Assembly (NCBI GenBank): GCA_964607915.1
Contig: CAZSMU010000100.1
Location: 1 to 13,794 of the forward strand
Source: JADJPL01 sp964607915
GTDB taxonomy: Bacteria; Bacteroidota; Bacteroidia; Chitinophagales; Saprospiraceae
Length of the DNA stretch: 13,794 nt
Direction: 5' to 3'
Shown here: piece after piece, positions 6,581 through 13,794 of the stretch
Numbering within the stretch: position 1 is the first letter of the stretch
Layout: each line of letters starts with the position of its first letter
The notes under the pieces: generated by a model
Seen by the model: the letters and a program-made list of their open reading frames with translations, nothing else
Database searches by the model: none
What the model was told of the DNA's origin: nothing
Program-made: the position numbers and the translations under genes

Positions 6581-6745
6581 TAGACTTGTTGCGCGGGGGA
6601 TCCTCGAGGGGTCAAAAAGGCCCTTTTTCGCCCATGCTGTGCCTTTTTTCGGTCATATAGCAGAGCTATACTCCCTCAAAAAGCCTTCGCATGGACAAAA
6701 AATGACTCTTTTTTCCCCTCTCGCTGACCCCGCGCAACAAGTCTA
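6581..6745 (-). repeat. Dispersed structured repeat, copy C (complete, 165 bp, perfect inverted ends)
   Basis: AGACTTGTTGCGCGGGG (6582-6598) and its exact reverse complement (6728-6744) bound the element, flanked by TA on both sides if the last base pair is counted as flank. Inside are AAAAAGGCCCTTTTT (6614-6628), a long central hairpin closed by CCATGC (6632-6637) and GCATGG (6689-6694) with TATAGC/GCTATA near its tip, and an A6/T6 hairpin (6697-6702 with 6709-6714). There is no open frame of note and no transposase. It starts on the base after the tdk stop and ends 24 bases before the purH -7 box. As RNA the A/T hairpins could also end transcription from tdk. Confidence 0.9.
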
Positions 6746-6768
6746 GTGCTTTTTCCGACCTTTATCCT

Positions 6769-6776
6769 TACTTTTG
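6769..6776 (+). promoter_or_regulatory. Candidate -7 box for purH
   Basis: TACTTTTG matches TAnnTTTG and lies 63 bases before the purH ATG at 6839. The expected -33 position (about 6745-6749) falls at the end of repeat copy C and shows no good TTTG. A half match. Confidence 0.5.
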
Positions 6777-6838
6777 CCGCGCTTTTTTATTCGACTTGTT
6801 GTACCAGGTCTATTGCAACTGCCCAGACAAATCTAAAA

Positions 6839-8365
6839 ATGGCCACAAAACGCATTGCTTCAGCACTGATTTCCGTCTTCTCCAAAGACGGCCTGGAGCC
6901 CCTTGTCCGACTACTCCACCAATATGACGTGGTATTGTATGCTTCCGGGGGTACCCAGCAATACATCGAATCCCTCGGCCTGCCGGTCATCTCCGTGGAG
7001 TCCCTTACCGATTACCCCTCCATCCTCGACGGACGCGTCAAGACGCTCCATCCCAAAGTTTTCGGAGGTATCCTAGCCCGCAGGGAATCTGGACACCTGG
7101 AAGAACTCGCTCGGTATCAAATTCCGGAAATAGACCTCGTTCTGGTGGACCTCTACCCTTTCGAGGAAACCCTGGCCTCCACCTCTGATGAAAAGGCAAT
7201 TATTGAAAAAATAGATATCGGCGGGATTTCCCTGATTCGGGCGGCTGCAAAAAATTACCAGGACGTCGTCATCGTACCCTCGCGAAACGACTACCCTTAT
7301 TTGGAAAAGCTGTTGCAGGATAAGGGAGGGGTCACGGAGCTCGAAGACCGCTTTGAGCTTGCACGCCGGGCTTTTTTGCTCAGTTCCACTTACGATACGG
7401 CTATTTTTTCCTACTTCAACCGCACCAACTCCCCGTCCGTACCAGCAGCACCTGCCGTACCTTCCGAACCCCTGCGCTACGGGGAAAACCCACACCAAAA
7501 AGCTGTTTTCTCAGGCGATCTGGACGTGCTTTTCGATAAACTGGGTGGCAAAGCCCTTTCCTACAACAACCTGCTGGACCTCGATGCGGCCCTTTCCCTG
7601 CTCGCGGAATTCCAGGACGAAGAGCCCACTTTTGCCATCATCAAACACAATAACGCCTGTGGGGTAGCTACGCGCGAAAGCGTCCTGCAAGCCTGGGAGG
7701 CCGCCCTGGCCTGCGACCCGCTGTCCGCATTTGGCGGCATCCTGGCCTGCAACCGGCCTGTAGATATTCAGACGGCGGCGGCTATAGACCACATTTTCTA
7801 CGAGGTGCTGATCGCCCCGGATTACTCCCCTGAAGCTGCCGAGCTCCTGCTGCGCAAAAAAAACAGGGTATTGCTCAAACTGAAAACCTGGCAACTTCCG
7901 GCTACTTCTTCGCGCTCCTTGCTGAACGGTACCATCCAGCAGGACAACGACCTCTCCATCGAACTGCCCGCACAGTGGACCATCGCCACCACAACCGCAC
8001 CAGACGCAGCGCAGAGCGATGATTTGCTCTTCGCCCTGAAATGCGTGAAACATCTAAAGTCCAATGCCATCTCCATCGTCAAAAATCGGCAGCTCATAGG
8101 GATGGGCTGCGGGCAGACCTCCCGCATCGACGCGCTCCGGCAGGCGGTGGAAAAAGCGCAGCGCATGGGTTTCGACCCCGCAGGCGCCGTGCTCGCGTCC
8201 GATGCGTTTTTCCCCTTTGCCGATAGTGTCGAGCAAGCCTATGCAGCCGGTATTTCAGCGATTATCCAACCCGGGGGTTCCCTGCGCGACGCCGACAGCA
8301 TTGCTTTCTGCGACGCCCACCGATTGCCCATGGTGCTCACAGGAATCCGCCACTTCAAGCACTAA
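6839..8365 (+). CDS. purH: Bifunctional AICAR formyltransferase / IMP cyclohydrolase
   Basis: A 508-residue enzyme for the last two steps of de novo purine synthesis: AICAR to FAICAR with 10-formyl-THF, then ring closure to IMP. The N-terminal MGS-like cyclohydrolase domain (about 1-195) has ALISVFSKDGLE, YASGGTQQYIE and GRVKTLHPKVFGGILARR. The formyltransferase domain (about 209-508) has PLRYGENPHQ, IIKHNNACG with the catalytic Lys-His pair (K269, H270), SAFGGILACNRPVD, and the family's typical end SDAFFPFADSVEQA...IIQPGGSLRD...TGIRHFKH. Start at 6839 (MATKRIASALIS) chosen because it gives the normal N-terminus; the frame is open back to an ATG at 6746, but that adds 31 residues unlike PurH and includes the -7 box. 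Monocistronic by appearance; no hairpin terminator seen after the stop. Confidence 0.97.
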   Translation: MATKRIASALISVFSKDGLEPLVRLLHQYDVVLYASGGTQQYIESLGLPVISVESLTDYPSILDGRVKTLHPKVFGGILARRESGHLEELARYQIPEIDLVLVDLYPFEETLASTSDEKAIIEKIDIGGISLIRAAAKNYQDVVIVPSRNDYPYLEKLLQDKGGVTELEDRFELARRAFLLSSTYDTAIFSYFNRTNSPSVPAAPAVPSEPLRYGENPHQKAVFSGDLDVLFDKLGGKALSYNNLLDLDAALSLLAEFQDEEPTFAIIKHNNACGVATRESVLQAWEAALACDPLSAFGGILACNRPVDIQTAAAIDHIFYEVLIAPDYSPEAAELLLRKKNRVLLKLKTWQLPATSSRSLLNGTIQQDNDLSIELPAQWTIATTTAPDAAQSDDLLFALKCVKHLKSNAISIVKNRQLIGMGCGQTSRIDALRQAVEKAQRMGFDPAGAVLASDAFFPFADSVEQAYAAGISAIIQPGGSLRDADSIAFCDAHRLPMVLTGIRHFKH

Positions 8366-8629
8366 AAGCACTTTGGAGATTCAAATAAGCCTTGGAAACA
8401 AATTTTTTACGATAGAACCTTTTATTCTACGCATCTTTGCCAATATTTCCGGTGACATCGGCAAAACCTGCTTCTTAATTTTTCGTTATAGCTGCTTATG
8501 CAAACCAACCAAAAAGAGGTATGCAACATCTTAATGAACAAAGTCTTTGTCAGACTTGCTGCGGAACATTTGAAAAACCAGATATTTGTCCGTTCATTGC
8601 CCGTTTCACCCAACTGTTAAACTAACGCT
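8366..8629. other. Intergenic region between purH and the outer-membrane protein gene
   Basis: 264 bases, A+T-rich. CATCTTTG at 8432-8439 is one base off the TAnnTTTG box but has no -33 partner. TTTGCC (8436-8441) and GGCAAA (8460-8465) could pair. AGACTTGCTGCGG at 8552-8564 resembles the end of the dispersed repeat, without the rest of the element. Two overlapping small open frames (8498-8620 and 8521-8625) are not supported as genes. No clear terminator for purH. Confidence 0.5.
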
Positions 8630-9994
8630 ATGCATCTATCAGGGATTTGGAAAAGGCGCTTCATAGCGACCGGGCTTTGGCTGTTCCTCGGTGCCCACCT
8701 TCTTTGTGCACAGGTCTATTATATTCAGCCGAAAGCCAATTCCCCTTACTCCCGCTTCGGATTGGGCGACCCCGCCGACCAGTTTTATGCCGCCGCCGCC
8801 GGTATGGCCGGTCTGGGCGCTTCCTACAACGACTACGCTCACCTAAACCTCGTAAACCCGGCTTCTCTGGGCTGGCTACAGGTAACGGCCTTTGAACTCG
8901 GCGTAAACGCTCGTTATTCCGGGCTCCGTTCCGGAAATACCTCCTCGGGGATATGGAGCGGGAACCTCAACTACATGTCGCTCGCCTTTCCCATCAAAAA
9001 TCCCATCAACCAAGCCCTCGAGCGCTCTAAAAATAAGTTCGGCTGGGGTATGGCCGTCGCTCTGCGGCCCTTCACCAATGTGGGCTACAACGTCGAGTCC
9101 GTCACAACCTCCCCCGATTTCAAGCAGGCAACTACTTCGTTGAAGGGCTCCGGTGGAACCTACAAACTCTCCTGGACCAACGGCATTCGCTACGGCGGCC
9201 TGGCCGTAGGCGCCGATGCCGGTTTCGTCTTCGGCAAAATCACCAACAGCCGCCGCGTCACCTTCGACAGTCTGTACCCGGCCTACTCGACCGAACTGCC
9301 CGACGAAATCAGCATCACCGCCCTGCAATACCGATTGGGCGCGCAATACACCCTCAACCTGGAGAAAAAATCTAAAAAGCGGGCGGGCGATATCGGCAAA
9401 CCCGTGCTCACCGCAGGGGTATTCCTCAATAATTCATCCCACTTCACATCTAACTCCAGCCGTTTTTACTACCGCGACAACCTCGCCCTTTCCGCCCCTA
9501 CAGATACGTTCTTGTATTCGGCAGATGTCGAAGGGAAAGGGGTATTGCCCCGGGAAATAGGCTTCGGTCTCACGTTCGAAAAGCGGGAAGAACTGCGCAT
9601 TGGCGTAGAATACTACTTGGGCAACTGGAGTGCTTATTCCAACGAAGCACGCCCGGAACAATTCATGGACACCCGCCGGTTTTTGCTCGCCCTGGAGTTC
9701 ACCCCCGATATCTCCTCTTACAACAATTACTTCGCCCGCCTGCGCTATCGCGCTGGTTTCTTCTACGGTACCGACCCGCGCAGCGTCAACGAAGAGCAAC
9801 TGCTGGAGTACGGAATCACCCTCGGTACGGGTTTTCCCATTTTTTTGCCGCGACAAACAACTTCTTATGTAAATTTGGCGCTCCGTGCAGGTCGGTTTGG
9901 TCTCCCGGATAGCCTCAAGGAAAATTTTGTACAGTTAAATCTTGGTTTCACCCTCAACGATAACTCTTGGTTCTTCAAACGCAAATTCAATTAA
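8630..9994 (+). CDS. Outer-membrane beta-barrel protein, FadL/OmpP1-like Bacteroidota type
   Basis: A 454-residue protein with a signal peptide (MHLSGIWKRRFIATGLWLFLGAHLLCA, likely cut before Q28). The mature protein begins with NSPYSRFGLGD (37-47), a start typical of a Bacteroidota family of predicted outer-membrane proteins, followed by GMAGLGASYNDYAHLNLVNPASL, which resembles the FadL/PorV-type N-terminus (residues near NPA). The rest is made of alternating aromatic and polar strands with Gly turns, ending in NFVQLNLGFTLNDNSWFFKRKFN-type strands, as in a barrel. It should sit in the outer membrane; substrate or partner unknown. It is two bases upstream of the secreted repeat protein gene, so they form an operon that ends at the terminator at 11413. 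In other Bacteroidota this family is commonly found next to TPR-protein genes. Confidence 0.85.
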   Translation: MHLSGIWKRRFIATGLWLFLGAHLLCAQVYYIQPKANSPYSRFGLGDPADQFYAAAAGMAGLGASYNDYAHLNLVNPASLGWLQVTAFELGVNARYSGLRSGNTSSGIWSGNLNYMSLAFPIKNPINQALERSKNKFGWGMAVALRPFTNVGYNVESVTTSPDFKQATTSLKGSGGTYKLSWTNGIRYGGLAVGADAGFVFGKITNSRRVTFDSLYPAYSTELPDEISITALQYRLGAQYTLNLEKKSKKRAGDIGKPVLTAGVFLNNSSHFTSNSSRFYYRDNLALSAPTDTFLYSADVEGKGVLPREIGFGLTFEKREELRIGVEYYLGNWSAYSNEARPEQFMDTRRFLLALEFTPDISSYNNYFARLRYRAGFFYGTDPRSVNEEQLLEYGITLGTGFPIFLPRQTTSYVNLALRAGRFGLPDSLKENFVQLNLGFTLNDNSWFFKRKFN

Positions 9995-9996
9995 AC

Positions 9997-11400
9997 ATGA
10001 AAAGGGCTTTTCGTACGTTGGCAATTGGCGTGGTTTCTATGCTCACAGTGCGCGCAGCGCACGCGCAATGTGCAACCTGGGTCGGTTCGCCAAATGAATC
10101 CGCGCTGAAAGAAGCGCACGTACTCTACCGCGGTCTGGTCAAAGGGAAATCCTACGCCGACCTCGCTAAGTTCGATGAATCGAACTTTAACCTCACTTTC
10201 GACAACTGGAAAAAAGCGTACGAAGGTGCCCCCGCCGCCGACGGCCAACGCGCAGCACACTTCGTGGATGGGGTCGAACTCTACAAAGCGCTTAAAGAGC
10301 GCTCCACCGACGACGTCAAAAAGGCGCACGCCGAACAAATGATCGTAAAACTATACGACCAGTATGCGGCCTGCTACCCTAAGGACCTCAGCTATGCCCT
10401 CGGCAGAAAAGCAGTAGACATGTTCTACATGACTTCCTTCGGCTACCGCGTCGAAACCTTCAAAGCCTTTCAAGAGGCCATCGAAAAGGGTGGCAACAAC
10501 CTGGAGTATATCGTCTTCGAACCCCTGGGGATGCTCGTCACCTATCTCTTCCAGAATAAGCTCATCAGCCAGCAAGACGCGCGCAACGCCGTGGTCAAAG
10601 CACAGGAAATCGCCGAGTACAACACCGTCAACAACGAAAAACTGGGCCAGTACTACGAAGCATCCAGCGTACGTATGGAGTTCCAACTCGCCGCAGTGGA
10701 AAAGGATATCTTTGACTGCAACTACTTCAAAGAAAAACTCCTGCCCGCTTACCGCGAAAACCCGGAAGACCTGGAAGTGCTCCGCTATGTCTATAATACG
10801 CTCAAAGCACAAGGCTGTGCCGAAACCGACGAAATCATGGTCGAGCTGAAGTCTAAATACGAGGCTACCGCCCAGGAAGTCAACACCCGCCTCACCGAAG
10901 AGTACCTGGCTAAAAACCCAGGACTCGCCGCCCGCAAATTGTACCAGGAGGGCAAATACAGCGACGCCATCGAAAAGTATAAAGAGGCCATCGGACAGGA
11001 AACCGATTCTGAAAAACTCGCAGAATTCTACTTCGGCATGGCTTCCATCCAGTTCCGCCAACTCAAGGCCTACTCGGCAGCTCGTGATAACGCGCGAAAA
11101 GCAGCTTCCTACAAACAGAACTGGGGCCGCCCCTATATGCTCATCGGCGACATGTACGCCGCCTCCAGCCGCAACTGTGGCAGCGATGGCTATACCCGCG
11201 GCCTCGCCGTACTGGCCGCTATCGACAAGTACTCCTACGCCCGCTCCATTGACAGCGAAGTGGCTGGCGAGGCTTCTAAAAAAATATCGCTCTACAGCGC
11301 ATCCGTCCCGCCAAAAGACGACGTGTTTATGCGCGGTGCCCAAAATACGACGGTAACTGTCCCCTGCTGGATTGGCGAAAGAGTAACTCTGCGCTACTAA
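9997..11400 (+). CDS. Secreted TPR-like repeat protein
   Basis: With ATG at 9997, two bases after the stop of the barrel gene, the protein is 467 residues and starts with a clean signal peptide (MKRAFRTLAIGVVSMLTVRAAHA, cut before Q24). The frame also offers an ATG at 9967, but that lies inside the upstream gene and would bury the signal peptide. The mature part is all helical; residues about 310-430 hold TPR-like repeats (AARKLYQEGKYSDAIEKYKE, YFGMASIQFRQLKAYSAARD, RPYMLIGDMYAAS). It has exactly six cysteines (C25, C126, C241, C274, C394, C457), all matched in the paralogue at 11553-12986. Likely periplasmic or outer-membrane associated scaffold working with the barrel protein; function not known. 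Confidence 0.87.
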   Translation: MKRAFRTLAIGVVSMLTVRAAHAQCATWVGSPNESALKEAHVLYRGLVKGKSYADLAKFDESNFNLTFDNWKKAYEGAPAADGQRAAHFVDGVELYKALKERSTDDVKKAHAEQMIVKLYDQYAACYPKDLSYALGRKAVDMFYMTSFGYRVETFKAFQEAIEKGGNNLEYIVFEPLGMLVTYLFQNKLISQQDARNAVVKAQEIAEYNTVNNEKLGQYYEASSVRMEFQLAAVEKDIFDCNYFKEKLLPAYRENPEDLEVLRYVYNTLKAQGCAETDEIMVELKSKYEATAQEVNTRLTEEYLAKNPGLAARKLYQEGKYSDAIEKYKEAIGQETDSEKLAEFYFGMASIQFRQLKAYSAARDNARKAASYKQNWGRPYMLIGDMYAASSRNCGSDGYTRGLAVLAAIDKYSYARSIDSEVAGEASKKISLYSASVPPKDDVFMRGAQNTTVTVPCWIGERVTLRY

Positions 11401-11412
11401 TCGTCGCCCTTT

Positions 11413-11461
11413 GCCCGGTCGGTATCCTATGACGGTATAATACCGACCGGGCATATTTTTT
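11413..11461 (+). terminator. Rho-independent terminator of the barrel/TPR operon
   Basis: GCCCGGTCGGTAT (11413-11425) pairs perfectly over 13 bp with ATACCGACCGGGC (11440-11452), with a 14-base loop, followed by ATA and six T (11456-11461). It lies 12 bases after the stop of the secreted TPR protein. It is the only classical terminator in the window. Confidence 0.9.
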
Positions 11462-11487
11462 CTGGTTCCTTCTCCCCTCCCACAAAC

Positions 11488-11523
11488 CTTTTTCCCTCCC
11501 CGCGACCCCTCGTAACAAGTCTA
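11488..11523 (-). repeat. Dispersed repeat, copy E (single left end)
   Basis: CTTTTTCCC, then CCCCGCGACCCC and TCGTAACAAGTCTA match the last 36-40 bases of the complete copy (CTTTTTTCCCC to CAACAAGTCTA at about 6708-6745) with a few changes. The remainder of the element is absent. It sits between the terminator and the lipoprotein gene, about 30 bases before its start codon. Confidence 0.6.
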
Positions 11524-11552
11524 TTTATTTTTTCCCAATCCGCTTCGCCTGT

Positions 11553-12986
11553 ATGAAAAACACGGCCTTCCCCTATTATCTGCTGCTGGTTGTCCTGTTC
11601 TTTTTCAGCGCTTGCTCGCCCAAAACAGGCGAACAGGCCGCCACGACCACACCTGCTCCAACACCCGCACCTGTGCCGGCCAAAAAGGAAGGCCCCTGCC
11701 GTACCTTCAAGGATGCCCCTATCCCCGATGATGCCCTGCGGAATTTTGTACTCTACCGGGATTTCCTCAAAGTGGAAGATTGGGACCAGGCGTATGCGCT
11801 TTGGCAAAAAGTCTATACAGAAGCCCCCGCCGCCGATGGGCAACGCAATACCGTTTTTGCCGATGGTATCCGATTTAACGAACGGTTTCTGGAACAAACT
11901 ACCGACTCTATCCAGCGGGAAAAGATTGTAGATCAAATCTTTAAACTATACGACGAAATAGACCAATGCTATCCGGAAGGAGGCTATGTACCGGCCCGCA
12001 AAGCATTTGACCTCTATTATGCCTACCCGCACCGCGCATCCCGAAAAGAAATCTACGACCTCTTCAAACTTGCAGTGGATAAAGACGGTCTCAAAACGGC
12101 AGATTTTGTAATCAACCCCTTCTCCTCCCTGCTCGTGGAAATGTACTTCGAGCAAAAAATCAGCCTCGGAGAAGCGCAAAAATACCAGCAAACCATCCGC
12201 AATATTCTGGCAAATGGGCTCAAGACCTGCGAGGGGCGCGCCTGCGAACGCTGGAAAGTCGTGGAAAGCTATGCCCCTTCGCGCCTCGAAGCATTTGAAA
12301 CCGTCAAGGGATTCTACGATTGCTCGTATTACATGGATCGGTTCTACGCGGATTTCCTAAACGACAGCACCAACTGCGACGCACTCCGCGAAGTGTATAG
12401 CCGCTTGAAATGGGGCGGCTGCCTGGAATCCGACCCCCGTTTTGCCCGGCTGATCGCCGTCGGAAACGCCAACTGCGCCCCTGAAAAAGGCCCGGTCGAA
12501 ATTGCTTACAACTGTTTGCGCGATGCCGACTACAATTGCGCCATAGAAGGATTCGAAAAAGCAGCCGAGTCGAGCGACGATCCAGTCAAAAAGGGCCAAT
12601 ACCTGCTCCTCGTGTCCAAAATTTACAACGCCAACCTCAAAAATTTCGCACAATCGCGCAAATACGCCCTCCGTGCCGCTGCTGCCTATCCCAATTGGGG
12701 CGAACCTTTTATCCAAATAGGAAGGCTCTACGCCTCCAGTGGACCTTTGTGCGGCCCTGGCCGCGGCTGGGACTCCCAAATCGTGGTCTGGGCAGCTATT
12801 GATATGTGGAACCGCGCAAAATCCGTAGATCCCGCCAGCGCAGCCGAAGCAAACCGATGGATCAACCGCTACGCTCAATACATGCCCACGCGCGAAGATG
12901 TCTTCCTGCGAAACCTGAAAACAGGCGACCGCTTCTATATCGGGTGCTGGATCCAGGAATACACCACTATCCGCACCTCAGATTGA
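11553..12986 (+). CDS. TPR-like repeat lipoprotein, paralogue of the upstream secreted protein
   Basis: A 477-residue protein beginning with a lipoprotein signal (MKNTAFPYYLLLVVLFFFSAC, lipid-modified C21), then a Thr/Ala/Pro linker (30-45). It matches the upstream protein over its whole length: APAADGQR, KLYDEIDQCYP for KLYDQYAACYP, FYDCSYY for FDCNYF, GGCLESD for QGCAETD, and the end REDVFLRN...GCWIQEYTTIR for KDDVFMRG...PCWIGERVTLR. The six cysteines of the paralogue are kept (C49, C139, C257, C290, C400, C465), and about seven more occur, in pairs such as CEGRAC. TPR-like helices lie about 315-430. It is probably anchored in a membrane facing the periplasm. It ends 15 bases from the convergent upp gene with no terminator. 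A gene duplication is the simplest origin. Confidence 0.88.
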   Translation: MKNTAFPYYLLLVVLFFFSACSPKTGEQAATTTPAPTPAPVPAKKEGPCRTFKDAPIPDDALRNFVLYRDFLKVEDWDQAYALWQKVYTEAPAADGQRNTVFADGIRFNERFLEQTTDSIQREKIVDQIFKLYDEIDQCYPEGGYVPARKAFDLYYAYPHRASRKEIYDLFKLAVDKDGLKTADFVINPFSSLLVEMYFEQKISLGEAQKYQQTIRNILANGLKTCEGRACERWKVVESYAPSRLEAFETVKGFYDCSYYMDRFYADFLNDSTNCDALREVYSRLKWGGCLESDPRFARLIAVGNANCAPEKGPVEIAYNCLRDADYNCAIEGFEKAAESSDDPVKKGQYLLLVSKIYNANLKNFAQSRKYALRAAAAYPNWGEPFIQIGRLYASSGPLCGPGRGWDSQIVVWAAIDMWNRAKSVDPASAAEANRWINRYAQYMPTREDVFLRNLKTGDRFYIGCWIQEYTTIRTSD

Positions 12987-13001
12987 CCTCTTGCCCCTAG
13001 T

Positions 13002-13652
13002 CTATTCCTGTAGTTTTTCCCCAAAAGCCAAGTCACCGGCGTCGCCAAGACCCGGCACGATGTAGGATTTTGCCGTGAGCTCCTCATCCAGGCCTCCCAT
13101 CCATACATCGGCATCGGGAAATTCGCGCAGTATCTGCTCAAGACCCAACGTTGAGGCTATAGCCGTCATAAAATGGATTTTTGCCGGCGTACCGTACTCC
13201 AATAACGCCTTCGTAGCCGTGATAATCGAGGCTCCCGTGGCCAGCATGGGATCAGCCAATACCAGTACTTTGTCCTGTAAGCCCGGACAAGAGATGTATT
13301 CGAGCTTGATTTCGAAGCCGCCGCTCTTGTGGTTCTTGCGATAAGCCGATACAAAGGCGCTCTCGGCATCGTCGAATACATCGAGCAATCCCTGGTGCAT
13401 CGGCAATCCCGCCCGCAAAATAGTAGCGAGGACTAAAGGCTGATCCGGCAAACGGCATACTGCTGTGCCGAGCGGGGTCTCTACTTCGTGCAATGTATAT
13501 CGCAGGTGTTTGCTGAGCTCGAAACCCATGCACATGCCCAGGCGAGCAAGGTTGTGGCGGAACCTAAGACTGTCCTGCTGTTTTTTTACATCTCGCAACT
13601 CTGCGATGTAGCGATTCGCTATGTGGTTTTCTGTACCGAGATTATGGATCAT
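13002..13652 (-). CDS. upp: Uracil phosphoribosyltransferase
   Basis: A 216-residue cytoplasmic enzyme that converts uracil and PRPP to UMP in pyrimidine salvage. Motifs: LATILRAGLPMHQGLLD (75-91), the PRPP-binding loop VLADPMLATGAS (131-142), and the uracil-binding C-terminal motif YIVPGLGDAGDLAFG (197-211). Length is close to the family norm of about 208. ATG at 13652 gives the usual short N-terminus. Upstream, on its own strand, a TACTTTTG box at 13787-13780 predicts a leader of about 120 bases that contains a copy of the dispersed repeat. It is the second pyrimidine-salvage gene in the window with tdk, 6.4 kb away and on the other strand. Confidence 0.97.
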   Translation of the reverse strand: MIHNLGTENHIANRYIAELRDVKKQQDSLRFRHNLARLGMCMGFELSKHLRYTLHEVETPLGTAVCRLPDQPLVLATILRAGLPMHQGLLDVFDDAESAFVSAYRKNHKSGGFEIKLEYISCPGLQDKVLVLADPMLATGASIITATKALLEYGTPAKIHFMTAIASTLGLEQILREFPDADVWMGGLDEELTAKSYIVPGLGDAGDLAFGEKLQE

Positions 13653-13687
13653 GGCGCATTATTTTTAGTCTTTAACATGTTCGAAAC

Positions 13688-13763
13688 AGACTGGTTGAGA
13701 GGCACAGAGTGGGCGAAAAAGGACCTTTTTGACCCCGCAATGATTCCCCTTGCAATAAGTCTA
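13688..13763 (+). repeat. Dispersed structured repeat, copy D (internally deleted)
   Basis: AGACTGGTTGA (13688-13698) is followed at once by the right half of the element: GGCACAGAGTGGGCGAAAAA, the A5/T5 hairpin AAAAAGGACCTTTTT, GACCCCGCAATGATTCCCC and the right end TTGCAATAAGTCTA. The left arm and the 5' half of the central hairpin are missing. Changes from copies B and C make the ends imperfect. It lies between a likely upp promoter and the upp start codon. Confidence 0.8.
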
Positions 13764-13779
13764 ATATACAAAAAAATAG

Positions 13780-13787
13780 CAAAAGTA
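13780..13787 (-). promoter_or_regulatory. Candidate -7 box for upp
   Basis: TACTTTTG on the minus strand matches TAnnTTTG. The -33 position would lie beyond the right edge of the window, so only half of the promoter can be judged. If used, transcription would start near 13770 and repeat copy D would be in the upp leader. Confidence 0.45.
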
Positions 13788-13794
13788 CAAAGCC

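Noticed and set aside
6746..6838. Upstream ATG extending purH by 31 residues
   Set aside because: The extension does not resemble PurH N-termini and overlaps the TACTTTTG promoter box; ATG at 6839 gives the normal start.
8498..8625. Two overlapping small open frames (40 and 34 codons) before the barrel gene
   Set aside because: They overlap in different frames, neither has a recognisable motif, and the stretch contains a sequence like the end of the dispersed repeat. No evidence picks either one.
10351..11454. Long antisense open frame (367 codons) opposite the secreted TPR protein
   Set aside because: The plus-strand protein has a signal peptide, TPR-like repeats and a full-length paralogue; the antisense translation has no motif and is a side effect of codon bias.
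12987..13001. Looked for a shared terminator between the convergent lipoprotein and upp genes
   Set aside because: The 15-base gap holds no inverted repeat or T tract; the same is true of the nine-base gap at 4239-4247.

Overview
The window looks like a piece of a Bacteroidota chromosome, probably from the Saprospiria/Chitinophagia side of the phylum; this is inferred, not proven. The signs are several promoters of the Bacteroidetes type (TTTG or TTG, about 19-20 bases, then TAnnTTTG), general absence of Shine-Dalgarno sequences, a typical Bacteroidota ECF sigma factor, an outer-membrane protein with the NSPYSRFGLGD start, and a SPOR domain on a subtilase. Genes are visibly G+C-rich and intergenic regions A+T-rich. 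No transposase, integrase, tRNA, rRNA or CRISPR array was seen.

Layout. 1-640 (minus): 5' part of an exported thioredoxin-fold protein that runs off the left edge inside a poly-serine tract. 980-1498 (minus): XRE-type regulator, divergent from an ECF sigma factor (1825-2349) that is followed by a subtilisin-family peptidase with a SPOR domain (2394-4238). 4248-5626 (minus): a two-gene unit, a proline-rich conserved hypothetical protein and a rhomboid protease. 5969-8365: thymidine kinase and purH. 8630-11400: an outer-membrane beta-barrel protein and a secreted repeat protein, two bases apart, closed by a strong intrinsic terminator. 11553-12986: a lipoprotein paralogue of that repeat protein. 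13002-13652 (minus): uracil phosphoribosyltransferase. The genes are mostly housekeeping (nucleotide salvage and synthesis) and envelope functions.

The most unusual content is between the genes. A family of short non-coding repeats with ends close to AGACTTGTTGCGCGGGG occurs at 825-975, 5758-5945, 6581-6745, 11488-11523 and 13688-13763. The copy at 6581-6745 is complete (165 bp) with perfect inverted ends. The copies fold into an outer stem, two small A5/T5 hairpins and a long central hairpin whose base stem differs between two copies by compensating changes (CCATGC/GCATGG against CCACAC/GTGTGG). This looks like a MITE-like or REP-like element with selected secondary structure. Copies lie directly upstream of tdk, purH and upp and may shape their leaders or termination. 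I cannot assign the family to a described one from the sequence alone.
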